Origin: DASRZM01 sp035686365
Lineage (GTDB): Bacteria > Pseudomonadota > Gammaproteobacteria > Xanthomonadales > Xanthomonadaceae
Assembly: GCA_035686365.1 (NCBI GenBank)
Contig: DASRZM010000096.1
Span: 1 to 19,634 of the forward strand
Reading direction: 5' to 3'
DNA length: 19,634 nt
The notes under the pieces are model-generated. The model saw only the letters and a program-made list of their open reading frames with translations, was not told the DNA's origin and did not search any database. Positions 7,133 to 13,777 of this stretch are shown piece by piece; the stretch's first letter is position 1, and every line of letters begins with the position of its first letter. The position numbers were made by a program, and so were the translations under genes.

Positions 7133-7875
7133 CGCCGCCGCCGCGCCTGCGCCATCTGCCGCAGCGTCAGCAGCAGGTGCCGGGCGGTGGTGCGCAGCCA
7201 GCCATGCTCGGCATAGCGGCGTGCGCTGCTGTGCAGCGGCGCGCCCACCGGACGCACCGGTACGCCGGCGAAATGCGCATCCCACACCAGCAGGTGGTCC
7301 TCGCCGCGATCCACGGTTTCGTCGAACGGCCCGATGCGTTCGAACAGCGCCCGCGGCAGCACCAGGCCCTGGTCGCCGAACGGCAGCCCGAGCAGGTGCG
7401 AGCGCAGCCAGGCGCCGGCCTGGTTGATGCGCGTGGCCGCCGGCCCATCGACGAAGCGCAGTTCGAAATAGCCCAGCGCCGGAGGGCTGCGCGACACGAA
7501 TCGGCGCAGGGCCGGCAGGGTATCGGGCACGAAGCGCGAATCGGCGTGCAGGAACCACAGCCAATGCCGCGTCGCCAGCCCGGCGCCATGGTTGAGCTGG
7601 CGCGCACGCCCGCGCGGCGCCGGGCTGACCAGGCAGTCGGGCGCATGCAATGGCGCGATCGCACCCAGTGCGGGGACCAGGATCCGTTCGCAGCCCGGCG
7701 GCAGCTCGCGCAGCTGCACCAGCAGGCCCTCGTGCGCGGTCTCGGCCGGACCGATCGGGACGATCACCGACAGCGCATCGAGCACGTCGGTGCCGGCGCG
7801 CGCGTCCGTGGTCACCGGTTCAGGCCAGCGTGCCGCCGCGGGAACCGCCGGCCCCGGCGGTGCAGCCGTAGCCAT
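7129..7875 (-). CDS. TIGR04283-family glycosyltransferase 2
   Basis: A family 2 (GT-A) glycosyltransferase of about 248 residues. The expected family blocks appear in order: LSVIVPIG (35-42), GRARQLNHGA (89-98), WLWFLHADSR (105-114, containing the acidic metal-binding residue), PFGDQGLVLPR (165-175) and SSARRY with GWLRTT near the C-terminus. The start is uncertain: the ATG at 7875 is the first downstream of the reductase gene, while a GTG at 7815 would start 14 residues before the conserved first strand. The frame is open to 8079, but that extension would overlap the neighbouring gene by over 100 bases and is unlikely. Its stop overlaps the start of the TIGR04282-type gene (ATGA). This pairing of the two glycosyltransferase families is recurrent in bacteria. 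What the pair builds is not known. Confidence 0.9.
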   Translation of the reverse strand: MATAAPPGPAVPAAARWPEPVTTDARAGTDVLDALSVIVPIGPAETAHEGLLVQLRELPPGCERILVPALGAIAPLHAPDCLVSPAPRGRARQLNHGAGLATRHWLWFLHADSRFVPDTLPALRRFVSRSPPALGYFELRFVDGPAATRINQAGAWLRSHLLGLPFGDQGLVLPRALFERIGPFDETVDRGEDHLLVWDAHFAGVPVRPVGAPLHSSARRYAEHGWLRTTARHLLLTLRQMAQARRRR

Positions 7876-7975
7876 GCAAGCCCAGCGCGATCGGCCGGCT
7901 GGGGAGGGGCGAGGACGGTGTCCATGCGGTCTGGTTGGGAGACGCGCTGCAGTTCGGCGCCCAGGCAGATGCGGC

Positions 7976-10111
7976 TCAGCCGCGTCGCCAGTCATGATAC
8001 CGCCCGACCCAGCGCAGCAGCCGCTCGGGCTTGTGGCGCTTGCGGCGCTCGCCGGCCACGTACTTGATCGACTCGGCAAAGGTCGGGTAGGCGAACACCG
8101 TCGCCAGCACCTTGTCGAGGCCGAGCTTGTGGCGCATTGCCAGCGCCAGCAGCGCGATCAGCTCGCCACCGTGCTCGGCGACCACGCTGGCGCCCAGGAT
8201 CCGGTCCTTGCCCGGTGGCACCAGGACCTTGACGAATCCGGCCGTGGATTTCTCGGCAATGGCGCGGTCGAGCTCGGCCAGCTCGTAGCGCACCACTTCG
8301 AAGTCGATGCCCTGTTCCCTGGCCTCGCGTTCGGTCAGGCCGACCCGCGCCGCCTCCGGCTCGGTGTACACGCAGGCCGGAACCACGCGGTAGTCGGCAC
8401 GGAACTTCCGGATCCCTCCGAACAGCGCGTTGACCGCGGCGTACCAGGCCTGGTGGGCGCCGGCATGGGTCAGCTGGAACGGGCCGGTGACGTCACCGGC
8501 GCACAGCACGTTCGGGAACTGCGTGCGCAGGAAGTCGTCGGTCTCCACGGTCCCGTCCTTGCGCAGGCGCAGACCCAGGTCATCCAGTCCGTAGCCTTCG
8601 ACGTTGGGCACGCGGCCCACGGCGAGCAGCAGCTGGTCGAAGGCCAGGCGCTCGCTGGTCCCGTCGTGTTCGACTTCCAGCATGCAGGCCTCCGCGTCGC
8701 CGTGCGCGGCGATGGCGCGGGTACCGAATCGGAAACCCACGCCGTCGCCGGCCAGCGCGGCCTGCACCGCGTCGGACATGTCCGGGTCCTCGCGGTGCAG
8801 CAGCCGGGTGCCGCGGTCCACGATCGTCACGCGGCTGCCCAGCCGCGCGAACGCCTGCGCCAGCTCGCAGCCGATCGGCCCGCCGCCCAGCACCAGCAGG
8901 GTGCGCGGCAGCTCGCGCAGCGCCCAGATCGTGTCGGAGGTCACATGCGGCACCCGGTCGAGCCCGGGCAGCTCGGGGATGCGCGGCCGGCCGCCGGCGG
9001 CGATCACGATCGCGCGCGTGGACAACGTGCGCCCGTCGACCTCCACGGTCCACGGCGAGGTCAGTTTCGCCTCGGCCTTGATCACCTCCACGCCCAGGCC
9101 TTGGTAACGCTCGACCGAATCGTGCGGTTCGACCTGAGCGATGGCTTCGTGGACGTGCGCCATGGTGTGCGCGAAGTCCACGCCCCGGCGCTGCGCCTGC
9201 ACACCGAACCGCCCGGCGCCGTCGACCTCGGCCGCCGCGCGCGCGGCCCGCAGCAGGGCCTTGGACGGTACGCAGCCGCGGTTGAGGCAGTCCCCGCCCA
9301 TTTCGGCCTTCTCGATCAGCGTCACCTTGGCGCGCACGGTGGCGGCGATGTAGGCGGTGACCAGGCCGGCCGAACCGGCGCCGATCACCACCAGGTTGCG
9401 GTCGAACCGGCGCGGCCGCTTCCAGCCGCGCCAGGCGCGCCGCGCGCGCAACGTCTCGACGATGCGTTTGGCCAGCAGCGGCAGCAGGCCCAGCGCGGCG
9501 AAGGCCAGCAGCACGCCCGGCGAGAGGATGCCCGCGGCCGACTCGATCCGGCCCAGCTCGCGGCCGGCGTTCACGAACACGAAGGTACCCGGCAGCATGC
9601 CCAGCTGGCTGACCCAGTAGAAGCTCCAGGCCCGCATCGCGGTCAGCCCCATCGCCAGGTTGATCACGAAGAACGGAAACACCGGCACCAGCCGCAGCGC
9701 GAACAGGTAGAAGCCGCCTTCGCGCGCGACCCCGGCGTCGATGCGCGCGATGCGCTCGGGGAAGCGCCGGCGCACAGCGTCGCGGAACACGAAGCGCGCG
9801 GCCAGCATCGCCAGGGTGGCGCCGATGGTGGAGGCGAAGGACACGATCAGCAGGCCGGTCCACAGGCCGAACACGGCGCCGGCGAACAGCGTCATCAGCG
9901 CCGCGCCGGGCAGCGACAGCGCGGTGACCGCGATGTAGGCCAGGGCAAAGCCCAGCGCCGCCGTCCACGGCTGCGCATCGGCAAAGTCGCGGGCCTGCCC
10001 GAGCAGTTCGCGCAGCCTGGCCAGGCTCAGGTACTCGGCGCCGCCGCCGAACCACAGCGCCAGCGCCGCGGCGAGGATCGCGGCCAGCAGCAGCCAGCGA
10101 GACCGGCTCAC
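7976..10111 (-). CDS. Fusion of VTT (TVP38/TMEM64) membrane domain and mercuric-reductase-like FAD oxidoreductase
   Basis: A 711-residue two-part protein. Residues 1-220 form a VTT/SNARE-associated (DedA-like) membrane domain, with helices at about 5-22, 50-110 and 135-215 and the family segments LPGAALMTLFAGAVFG and LVPVFPFFVINLAMG. From about 238 follows a class I pyridine nucleotide-disulfide oxidoreductase: FAD motif VVIGAGSAG (241-249), redox disulfide C275-LNRG-C280, NAD(P) motif VLGGGPIGCELA, the second FAD motif with CAGDVTG, and the dimerisation domain. At the position of the catalytic His of lipoamide dehydrogenase there is Tyr675, followed by Glu680 (AYPTFAE). There is no N-terminal heavy-metal domain and no C-terminal cysteine pair, so mercury reduction is doubtful. 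The start is a GTG at 10111: an in-frame TAG lies about eight codons upstream and no ATG intervenes. The protein is probably a membrane-anchored NAD(P)H-dependent thiol or metalloid redox enzyme; the glycosyltransferases follow on the same strand after 100 bases. Confidence 0.92.
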   Translation of the reverse strand: MSRSRWLLLAAILAAALALWFGGGAEYLSLARLRELLGQARDFADAQPWTAALGFALAYIAVTALSLPGAALMTLFAGAVFGLWTGLLIVSFASTIGATLAMLAARFVFRDAVRRRFPERIARIDAGVAREGGFYLFALRLVPVFPFFVINLAMGLTAMRAWSFYWVSQLGMLPGTFVFVNAGRELGRIESAAGILSPGVLLAFAALGLLPLLAKRIVETLRARRAWRGWKRPRRFDRNLVVIGAGSAGLVTAYIAATVRAKVTLIEKAEMGGDCLNRGCVPSKALLRAARAAAEVDGAGRFGVQAQRRGVDFAHTMAHVHEAIAQVEPHDSVERYQGLGVEVIKAEAKLTSPWTVEVDGRTLSTRAIVIAAGGRPRIPELPGLDRVPHVTSDTIWALRELPRTLLVLGGGPIGCELAQAFARLGSRVTIVDRGTRLLHREDPDMSDAVQAALAGDGVGFRFGTRAIAAHGDAEACMLEVEHDGTSERLAFDQLLLAVGRVPNVEGYGLDDLGLRLRKDGTVETDDFLRTQFPNVLCAGDVTGPFQLTHAGAHQAWYAAVNALFGGIRKFRADYRVVPACVYTEPEAARVGLTEREAREQGIDFEVVRYELAELDRAIAEKSTAGFVKVLVPPGKDRILGASVVAEHGGELIALLALAMRHKLGLDKVLATVFAYPTFAESIKYVAGERRKRHKPERLLRWVGRYHDWRRG

Positions 10112-10255
10112 CGGGGAATTCGCACACGCGCCATGGCCGCGACGCTAGCACGCCGGGTGCGCCGGCGCGCGTCCTGCGGGACGAGCCGACGCGGATCCGC
10201 CGCCCGGCCGTGCGCGGCCGTTCCCGTGGCGGCCGGCAACGGACACAATAGCGGC

Positions 10256-11239
10256 ATGGACTCCCGCTACGAACGTATCCTGGCGTTGCACCGCATGCTC
10301 AGGCACGCCCGCTACCCGGTGCCGCTGGCGCGGCTCAAGGACGAGCTGGGCTGCTCGCGCGCCACCCTGTACCGCGACATCGCCTTCCTGCGCGACGCCC
10401 TGGGCGCACCGATCGAGAGCTCGGAGGATCCGCACGGCTTCCGCTACGACGAGGTCGAGGGTGGTCGCTTCGAGCTCCCGGGCCTGTGGCTGAGCTCGGA
10501 GGAACTGCATGCGCTGCTGGTCGCACACCAGCTGCTGGCGCGCACCGGACCGGGCGTGCTCGACGACGCCATCGAGCCCTTGCAGGAACGCATCGAGGCG
10601 CTGCTGGCCGAGCACGCCGGCGGCCGCCGCTGGCCGATCGAGCGGGTGCGCGTGATCGCCTCGGGCACGCGCCGGCTCGACCAGCACGTGTTCCGCAACG
10701 TCGCCACCGCCGTGCTCGAGCGTCGTCGTCTGGCCTTCGGCTACCGCGCCCGTTCGACCGAGGCCACGACCACGCGGCGGGTCTCGCCGCAGCGACTGAC
10801 CCACTACCGCGACAACTGGTACCTGGACGCCTGGGACCACGCGCGCGAGGCCCTGCGCAGCTTCGCCCTGGACCGCATGCGCGAGCCCAAGGTGCTCGAG
10901 GAGGCCGCGATCGACCAGCCCGAGACCGAGCTCGACGAGCAGCTGGCGTCCAGCTACGGCATCTTCTCCGGCGCGCCCAGGGGCTGGGCCACGATCCGCT
11001 TCTCCGAGCGGGCCGCGCGCTGGGTCGCCGACGAGCATTGGCACTCCGCCCAGCAGGGACAGTTCCTGCCCGACGGCCGCTACGAGCTGAAGCTGCCCTA
11101 CAGCGACCCCAAGGAGTTGCTGATGGACGTGCTGCGCTACGGGCCCGACGCCGAGGTGGTTTCGCCGCCGGCGCTGCGCGAGGAAGTCCGGATCCTGCAC
11201 CGGCTGGCACTGGCCGCCTACGACTCCGGTCCCGGCTGA
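10256..11239 (+). CDS. WYL-domain transcriptional regulator (YafY-like)
   Basis: A 327-residue DNA-binding regulator. Residues 1-55 form a winged helix of the HTH_11/DeoR-like type (LARLKDELGCSRATLYRDIA, 24-43). The WYL domain spans about 140-215 and shows the name-giving W188-Y189-L190 inside DNWYLDAWDH. A C-terminal WCX-type extension follows (ATIRFSERAARWV onward). WYL domains sense ligands, possibly nucleic acid or nucleotide, and such proteins control DNA-damage, phage-defence or metabolic genes. The start is the ATG at 10256, where similarity to the family begins; the frame is open for another 888 codons upstream, but that is antisense to the VTT-reductase gene and is not real coding sequence. 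It is divergent from the VTT-reductase gene with a 144-base spacer, so it could regulate that operon, itself, or both. No defence genes are adjacent. Confidence 0.93.
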   Translation: MDSRYERILALHRMLRHARYPVPLARLKDELGCSRATLYRDIAFLRDALGAPIESSEDPHGFRYDEVEGGRFELPGLWLSSEELHALLVAHQLLARTGPGVLDDAIEPLQERIEALLAEHAGGRRWPIERVRVIASGTRRLDQHVFRNVATAVLERRRLAFGYRARSTEATTTRRVSPQRLTHYRDNWYLDAWDHAREALRSFALDRMREPKVLEEAAIDQPETELDEQLASSYGIFSGAPRGWATIRFSERAARWVADEHWHSAQQGQFLPDGRYELKLPYSDPKELLMDVLRYGPDAEVVSPPALREEVRILHRLALAAYDSGPG

Positions 11240-11334
11240 GCCGCGCGGCGAGCGCCGGCCGCGCCGGCGGCCGCGTCGCACGATCCGAGATCGCGCCGTC
11301 GCAGCATCGCTCCGCACCCACCCCGGAGCCGGCC

Positions 11335-11601
11335 ATGACCCACGCGCACCCCGAATCCCGCCATCCCCTGGCACCGCTGCTGCGCCACTGGCTGCTGCTG
11401 GGCGCTACCGCCGTGCTGCTGTTGCCGGCCGCGCGTGGCGACAGCCTGCTGCTGGGCTGGCTGCCGTTCTGGCTGGTACTGGCCCCGGCCGCGATGCTGG
11501 CGGTGGCCGAGCGTTCAAGGCTGGCGGCGGCGCTGCGGATCCTCCTCGTCCGTCCGCAGCGCCGTCGCCGGGCTTCGCTGACGCTGCTGGTCAGCCCGTA
11601 G
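11335..11601 (+). CDS. Small two-helix membrane protein
   Basis: A predicted 88-residue protein that I do not recognise. It has two hydrophobic segments, about residues 17-33 (RHWLLLGATAVLLLPAA) and 37-58 (LLLGWLPFWLVLAPAAMLAV), followed by a very basic tail with a run of arginines (RPQRRRRAS). The positive-inside rule puts the tail in the cytoplasm. A GGAG ribosome binding site at 11325-11328 sits 6 bases before the ATG at 11335 and supports this start. The frame extends upstream inside the WYL gene, but only as a shadow. It ends 13 bases from the convergent stop of the RimK-like gene. It may be cotranscribed with the WYL regulator (95-base gap). Its reality rests on the ribosome binding site and the sensible membrane topology; no function can be assigned. 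Confidence 0.68.
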   Translation: MTHAHPESRHPLAPLLRHWLLLGATAVLLLPAARGDSLLLGWLPFWLVLAPAAMLAVAERSRLAAALRILLVRPQRRRRASLTLLVSP

Positions 11602-11614
11602 CGCAGCCGCGCCT

Positions 11615-13096
11615 TCAGCCCACGCCCAGGCGCTTGCGTTCCATCCGGCGCAGGAACTCGGACATGATGCGCCGGTACAGGTCCTCGCCCAGGTAGGCGT
11701 CCTCGACCCCGGCCTCGATCGAGGCGTTGTCGTTGACCTCGATGACGACGACTCGCTCGCCGTCGTGCTTGATGTCCACCCCGTACAGGCCGTCGCCGAT
11801 CGTCGCGGTGGCCCTGAGCGCCAGCTTCAGCACCTCGCTGGGTGCCTCGCGGACCGGCAGCGTCCGGAATCCGCCCGAGCGCGCCGTGCCGTTGGCCGAG
11901 TGGTCATAGATCTGCCAGTGCCCGCGCGACATGAAGTACTGGCACGCATACAGCGGCTCCTTGTTGAGGATACCGATGCGCCAGTCGAACTCGGTGTACA
12001 TGTATTCCTGCGCCAGCAGCAGCGCGGTGTGCTGGAACAGTGCTTCGGCCGATGCGCGCAGCTGTTCGACCGTCTCGACCTTGCTGATGCCGCGCGAGAA
12101 GCTGCCGTCGGGGATCTTCAGCACGATCGGCAGCCCCAGCAGGTCCGGCAGCGCCTGCAGGTGCCGGGCGTCGTCGCGGAACACGATCTCGGTCTTCGGG
12201 ATCGCGACGCGCCGCGTCTTGAGCAGGTCGTGCAGGTAGATCTTGTTGGTGCAGCGCAGGATCGAGACCGGGTCGTCGATCACCACCATGTCCTCGCGCT
12301 CGGCGCGGTGCGCGAAGCGGTAGGTGTGGTTGGTCAGCGCCGTGGTCTGGCGGATGAACAGGCCGTCGTACTCGGCCAGCCGCGCGAAATCCACCCGCGT
12401 GATCGGGTCCACGTCGATGTCCAGTTCCTTGCCGGCCTCCACGAAGGCCTTCAGGGCCCGCTTGTTAGACGGCGGCATCTGTTCGTCGGGATCGTGCAGC
12501 ATCGCCAGGTCGAAGCGGAACTTGCGGCGCGCGCGCGGGCGCCGCCACAGTTTCTTGGAAAAGCCGTCCAGGGCGGCGGCAAAGGCGTCCTCCTGCTCGT
12601 CCGAGAGCGTGTGCAGGCCGGCCGGCCGCAGCGAGGTGAGCTGCCACACGCGCTGGCGCTCGAACTGCAGCCGCAGGATCGGGCACGGGAAGGTCTCGAA
12701 GACCTGGCGCGCGAAATCGGCCAGCGGCGCATAGCCGGTCTGCCCGAAATACACCAGCAGCGCGAACTCGGTGGCGTCGGTGCTGCCCTCGCGGAAGAAG
12801 CGCGCCAGCCGCGCGTTCAGGTCCTCGATGTCGATGCCGTAGAGCGCACGCGAGCGCAGGTCGCTGATGGTGCGCACGCCGGGGATGATCCTGTGCCCGC
12901 GCGCCTCGGCCAGCAGCGAGACGTAGTAGCCCAGGCCCTGGTACTTGTAGTGCCGGCACAGGTTGATCACCTGCGTGCGCTCGCCCTCGGCGCCGACCGG
13001 CTCCTTGAGGTAGTCGGTGGCGGCGATGACGTTGTCGGCCGGGTAGTACGAGCCCCAGTCGGAGAGTTTCTCGACGACGATGACCAGGCGGCTCAT
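11615..13096 (-). CDS. RimK-family ATP-grasp ligase with RLAN N-terminal domain
   Basis: A 493-residue protein. The N-terminal half (about 1-200) matches the RLAN domain that precedes RimK-like ATP-grasp domains, with the typical opening RLVIVVEKLSDWGSYYPAD and the segment YKYQGLGYYVSLLAEARGH. The C-terminal ATP-grasp domain (about 280-485) has the nucleotide-binding lysine in VLKIPDGSFSRGISK (325-339), a second ATP-contact region around QEYMYTEFDWRIG (363-375), and the magnesium-binding block VIEVNDNASIEAGVED with Glu453 and Asn455. ATP-grasp ligases of this group join an amino acid carboxylate to an amine through an acyl-phosphate; RimK itself adds glutamates to ribosomal protein S6. The RLAN subgroup has no firmly assigned substrate that I know of. 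The start is the ATG at 13096. The gene is divergent from a GNAT acetyltransferase (134-base spacer), a gene association that has been noted for RLAN proteins. Confidence 0.94.
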   Translation of the reverse strand: MSRLVIVVEKLSDWGSYYPADNVIAATDYLKEPVGAEGERTQVINLCRHYKYQGLGYYVSLLAEARGHRIIPGVRTISDLRSRALYGIDIEDLNARLARFFREGSTDATEFALLVYFGQTGYAPLADFARQVFETFPCPILRLQFERQRVWQLTSLRPAGLHTLSDEQEDAFAAALDGFSKKLWRRPRARRKFRFDLAMLHDPDEQMPPSNKRALKAFVEAGKELDIDVDPITRVDFARLAEYDGLFIRQTTALTNHTYRFAHRAEREDMVVIDDPVSILRCTNKIYLHDLLKTRRVAIPKTEIVFRDDARHLQALPDLLGLPIVLKIPDGSFSRGISKVETVEQLRASAEALFQHTALLLAQEYMYTEFDWRIGILNKEPLYACQYFMSRGHWQIYDHSANGTARSGGFRTLPVREAPSEVLKLALRATATIGDGLYGVDIKHDGERVVVIEVNDNASIEAGVEDAYLGEDLYRRIMSEFLRRMERKRLGVG

Positions 13097-13230
13097 TGCG
13101 GCGCGGGGGCGGTGGGCGACGGCGGCGGAAGTCTGACAGAAAGCGCGGGCGCTGCGTGTGCCAGCCGGCGGAAGTCCCACGGACCACCCCCGGGATTCCC
13201 ACGAGCGCGACCTTCCCCGATCATCTCCCG

Positions 13231-13677
13231 ATGCCGACGCCGCCACGCCTGCGCGATGCCCGCCCCGCCGACCTGCCCGCACTGCTGGCACTGGAGGCGC
13301 CGTTTCCCAGTGACCGCCTCAGCGCACGCCAGTTCCGCTACCACCTGGCGCGGGGCGACGGCCGCCTGCGCGTGGCGGTTGCCGGCGGCGAGCTGCTGGG
13401 ATACGCGCTGACGCTGCGCGGCGGCCGTCGCCTCGCCCGCCTGTATTCGATCGCGGTCGATGCGTCCGCCCGCGGCCGCGGCATCGGTGCGCGGCTGCTG
13501 GCCGATGCCGAACACCGCGCGCGCGCCGGCGGCCGTGGGCTCATGCGCCTGGAGGTCCAGGCCGGCAATGCGGCGGCGATCACGCTGTACGAGGCCGCCG
13601 GCTATCGGCGCGTGCGGTTCGTGGCCGGGTACTACGAGGACGGCAGCGACGCCTGGCGCTACGAGAAGGCCCTGTGA
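13231..13677 (+). CDS. GNAT family N-acetyltransferase (RimI-like)
   Basis: A compact 148-residue acetyl-CoA-dependent N-acetyltransferase. It begins with LRDARPADLPALLALEAPFP (about 6-25), the RimI-type N-terminal strand and helix. The acetyl-CoA pyrophosphate loop is ARGRGIGARLLADAE (motif R/Q-x-x-G-x-G/A), and motif B is NAAAITLYEAAGYRRV. The start is the ATG at 13231, which fits the family N-terminus; an upstream reading from 13096 adds 45 residues of unconserved, arginine-rich sequence across the divergent promoter region. The gene is head to head with the RLAN ATP-grasp ligase and 100 bases before the exported peptidase on the same strand. The substrate is unknown: ribosomal protein N-terminus, free amino acid or a ligase product are all possible. 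Confidence 0.9.
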   Translation: MPTPPRLRDARPADLPALLALEAPFPSDRLSARQFRYHLARGDGRLRVAVAGGELLGYALTLRGGRRLARLYSIAVDASARGRGIGARLLADAEHRARAGGRGLMRLEVQAGNAAAITLYEAAGYRRVRFVAGYYEDGSDAWRYEKAL

Positions 13678-13762
13678 CCGCGTCGCTTCGCACCCGTGCC
13701 GGCACCATGACCTTCGGCCTATCCAGCCGCCGCGGGCTCGCGTTATCGTCGCCGTCCTGCCC

Positions 13763-13769
13763 GGAAGGA
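13763..13769 (+). promoter_or_regulatory. Ribosome binding site of the S9A peptidase gene
   Basis: The purine run GGAAGGA lies 8 bases before the ATG at 13778 and decides in favour of this start over the nearer, out-of-frame ATG at 13771. Confidence 0.7.
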
Positions 13770-13777
13770 CATGACCG

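Noticed and set aside
6195..7427. Plus-strand frames running through the 46-bp repeats into the glycosyltransferase genes
   Set aside because: The repeat period is not a multiple of three and the remainder is antisense to two conserved genes.
7876..8079. N-terminal extension of the TIGR04283-type glycosyltransferase
   Set aside because: It is proline/arginine-rich, unconserved and overlaps the end of the reductase gene by about 100 bases.
10109..10133. An eight-codon leader peptide whose stop overlaps the GTG start of the VTT-reductase gene
   Set aside because: The ATG at 10133 gives a short open frame ending in a GTGA overlap, but such short frames arise easily by chance and no ribosome binding site supports it.
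7592..10255. An 888-codon N-terminal extension of the WYL regulator
   Set aside because: It is antisense to the VTT-reductase and glycosyltransferase genes. WYL family similarity starts exactly at the ATG at 10256.
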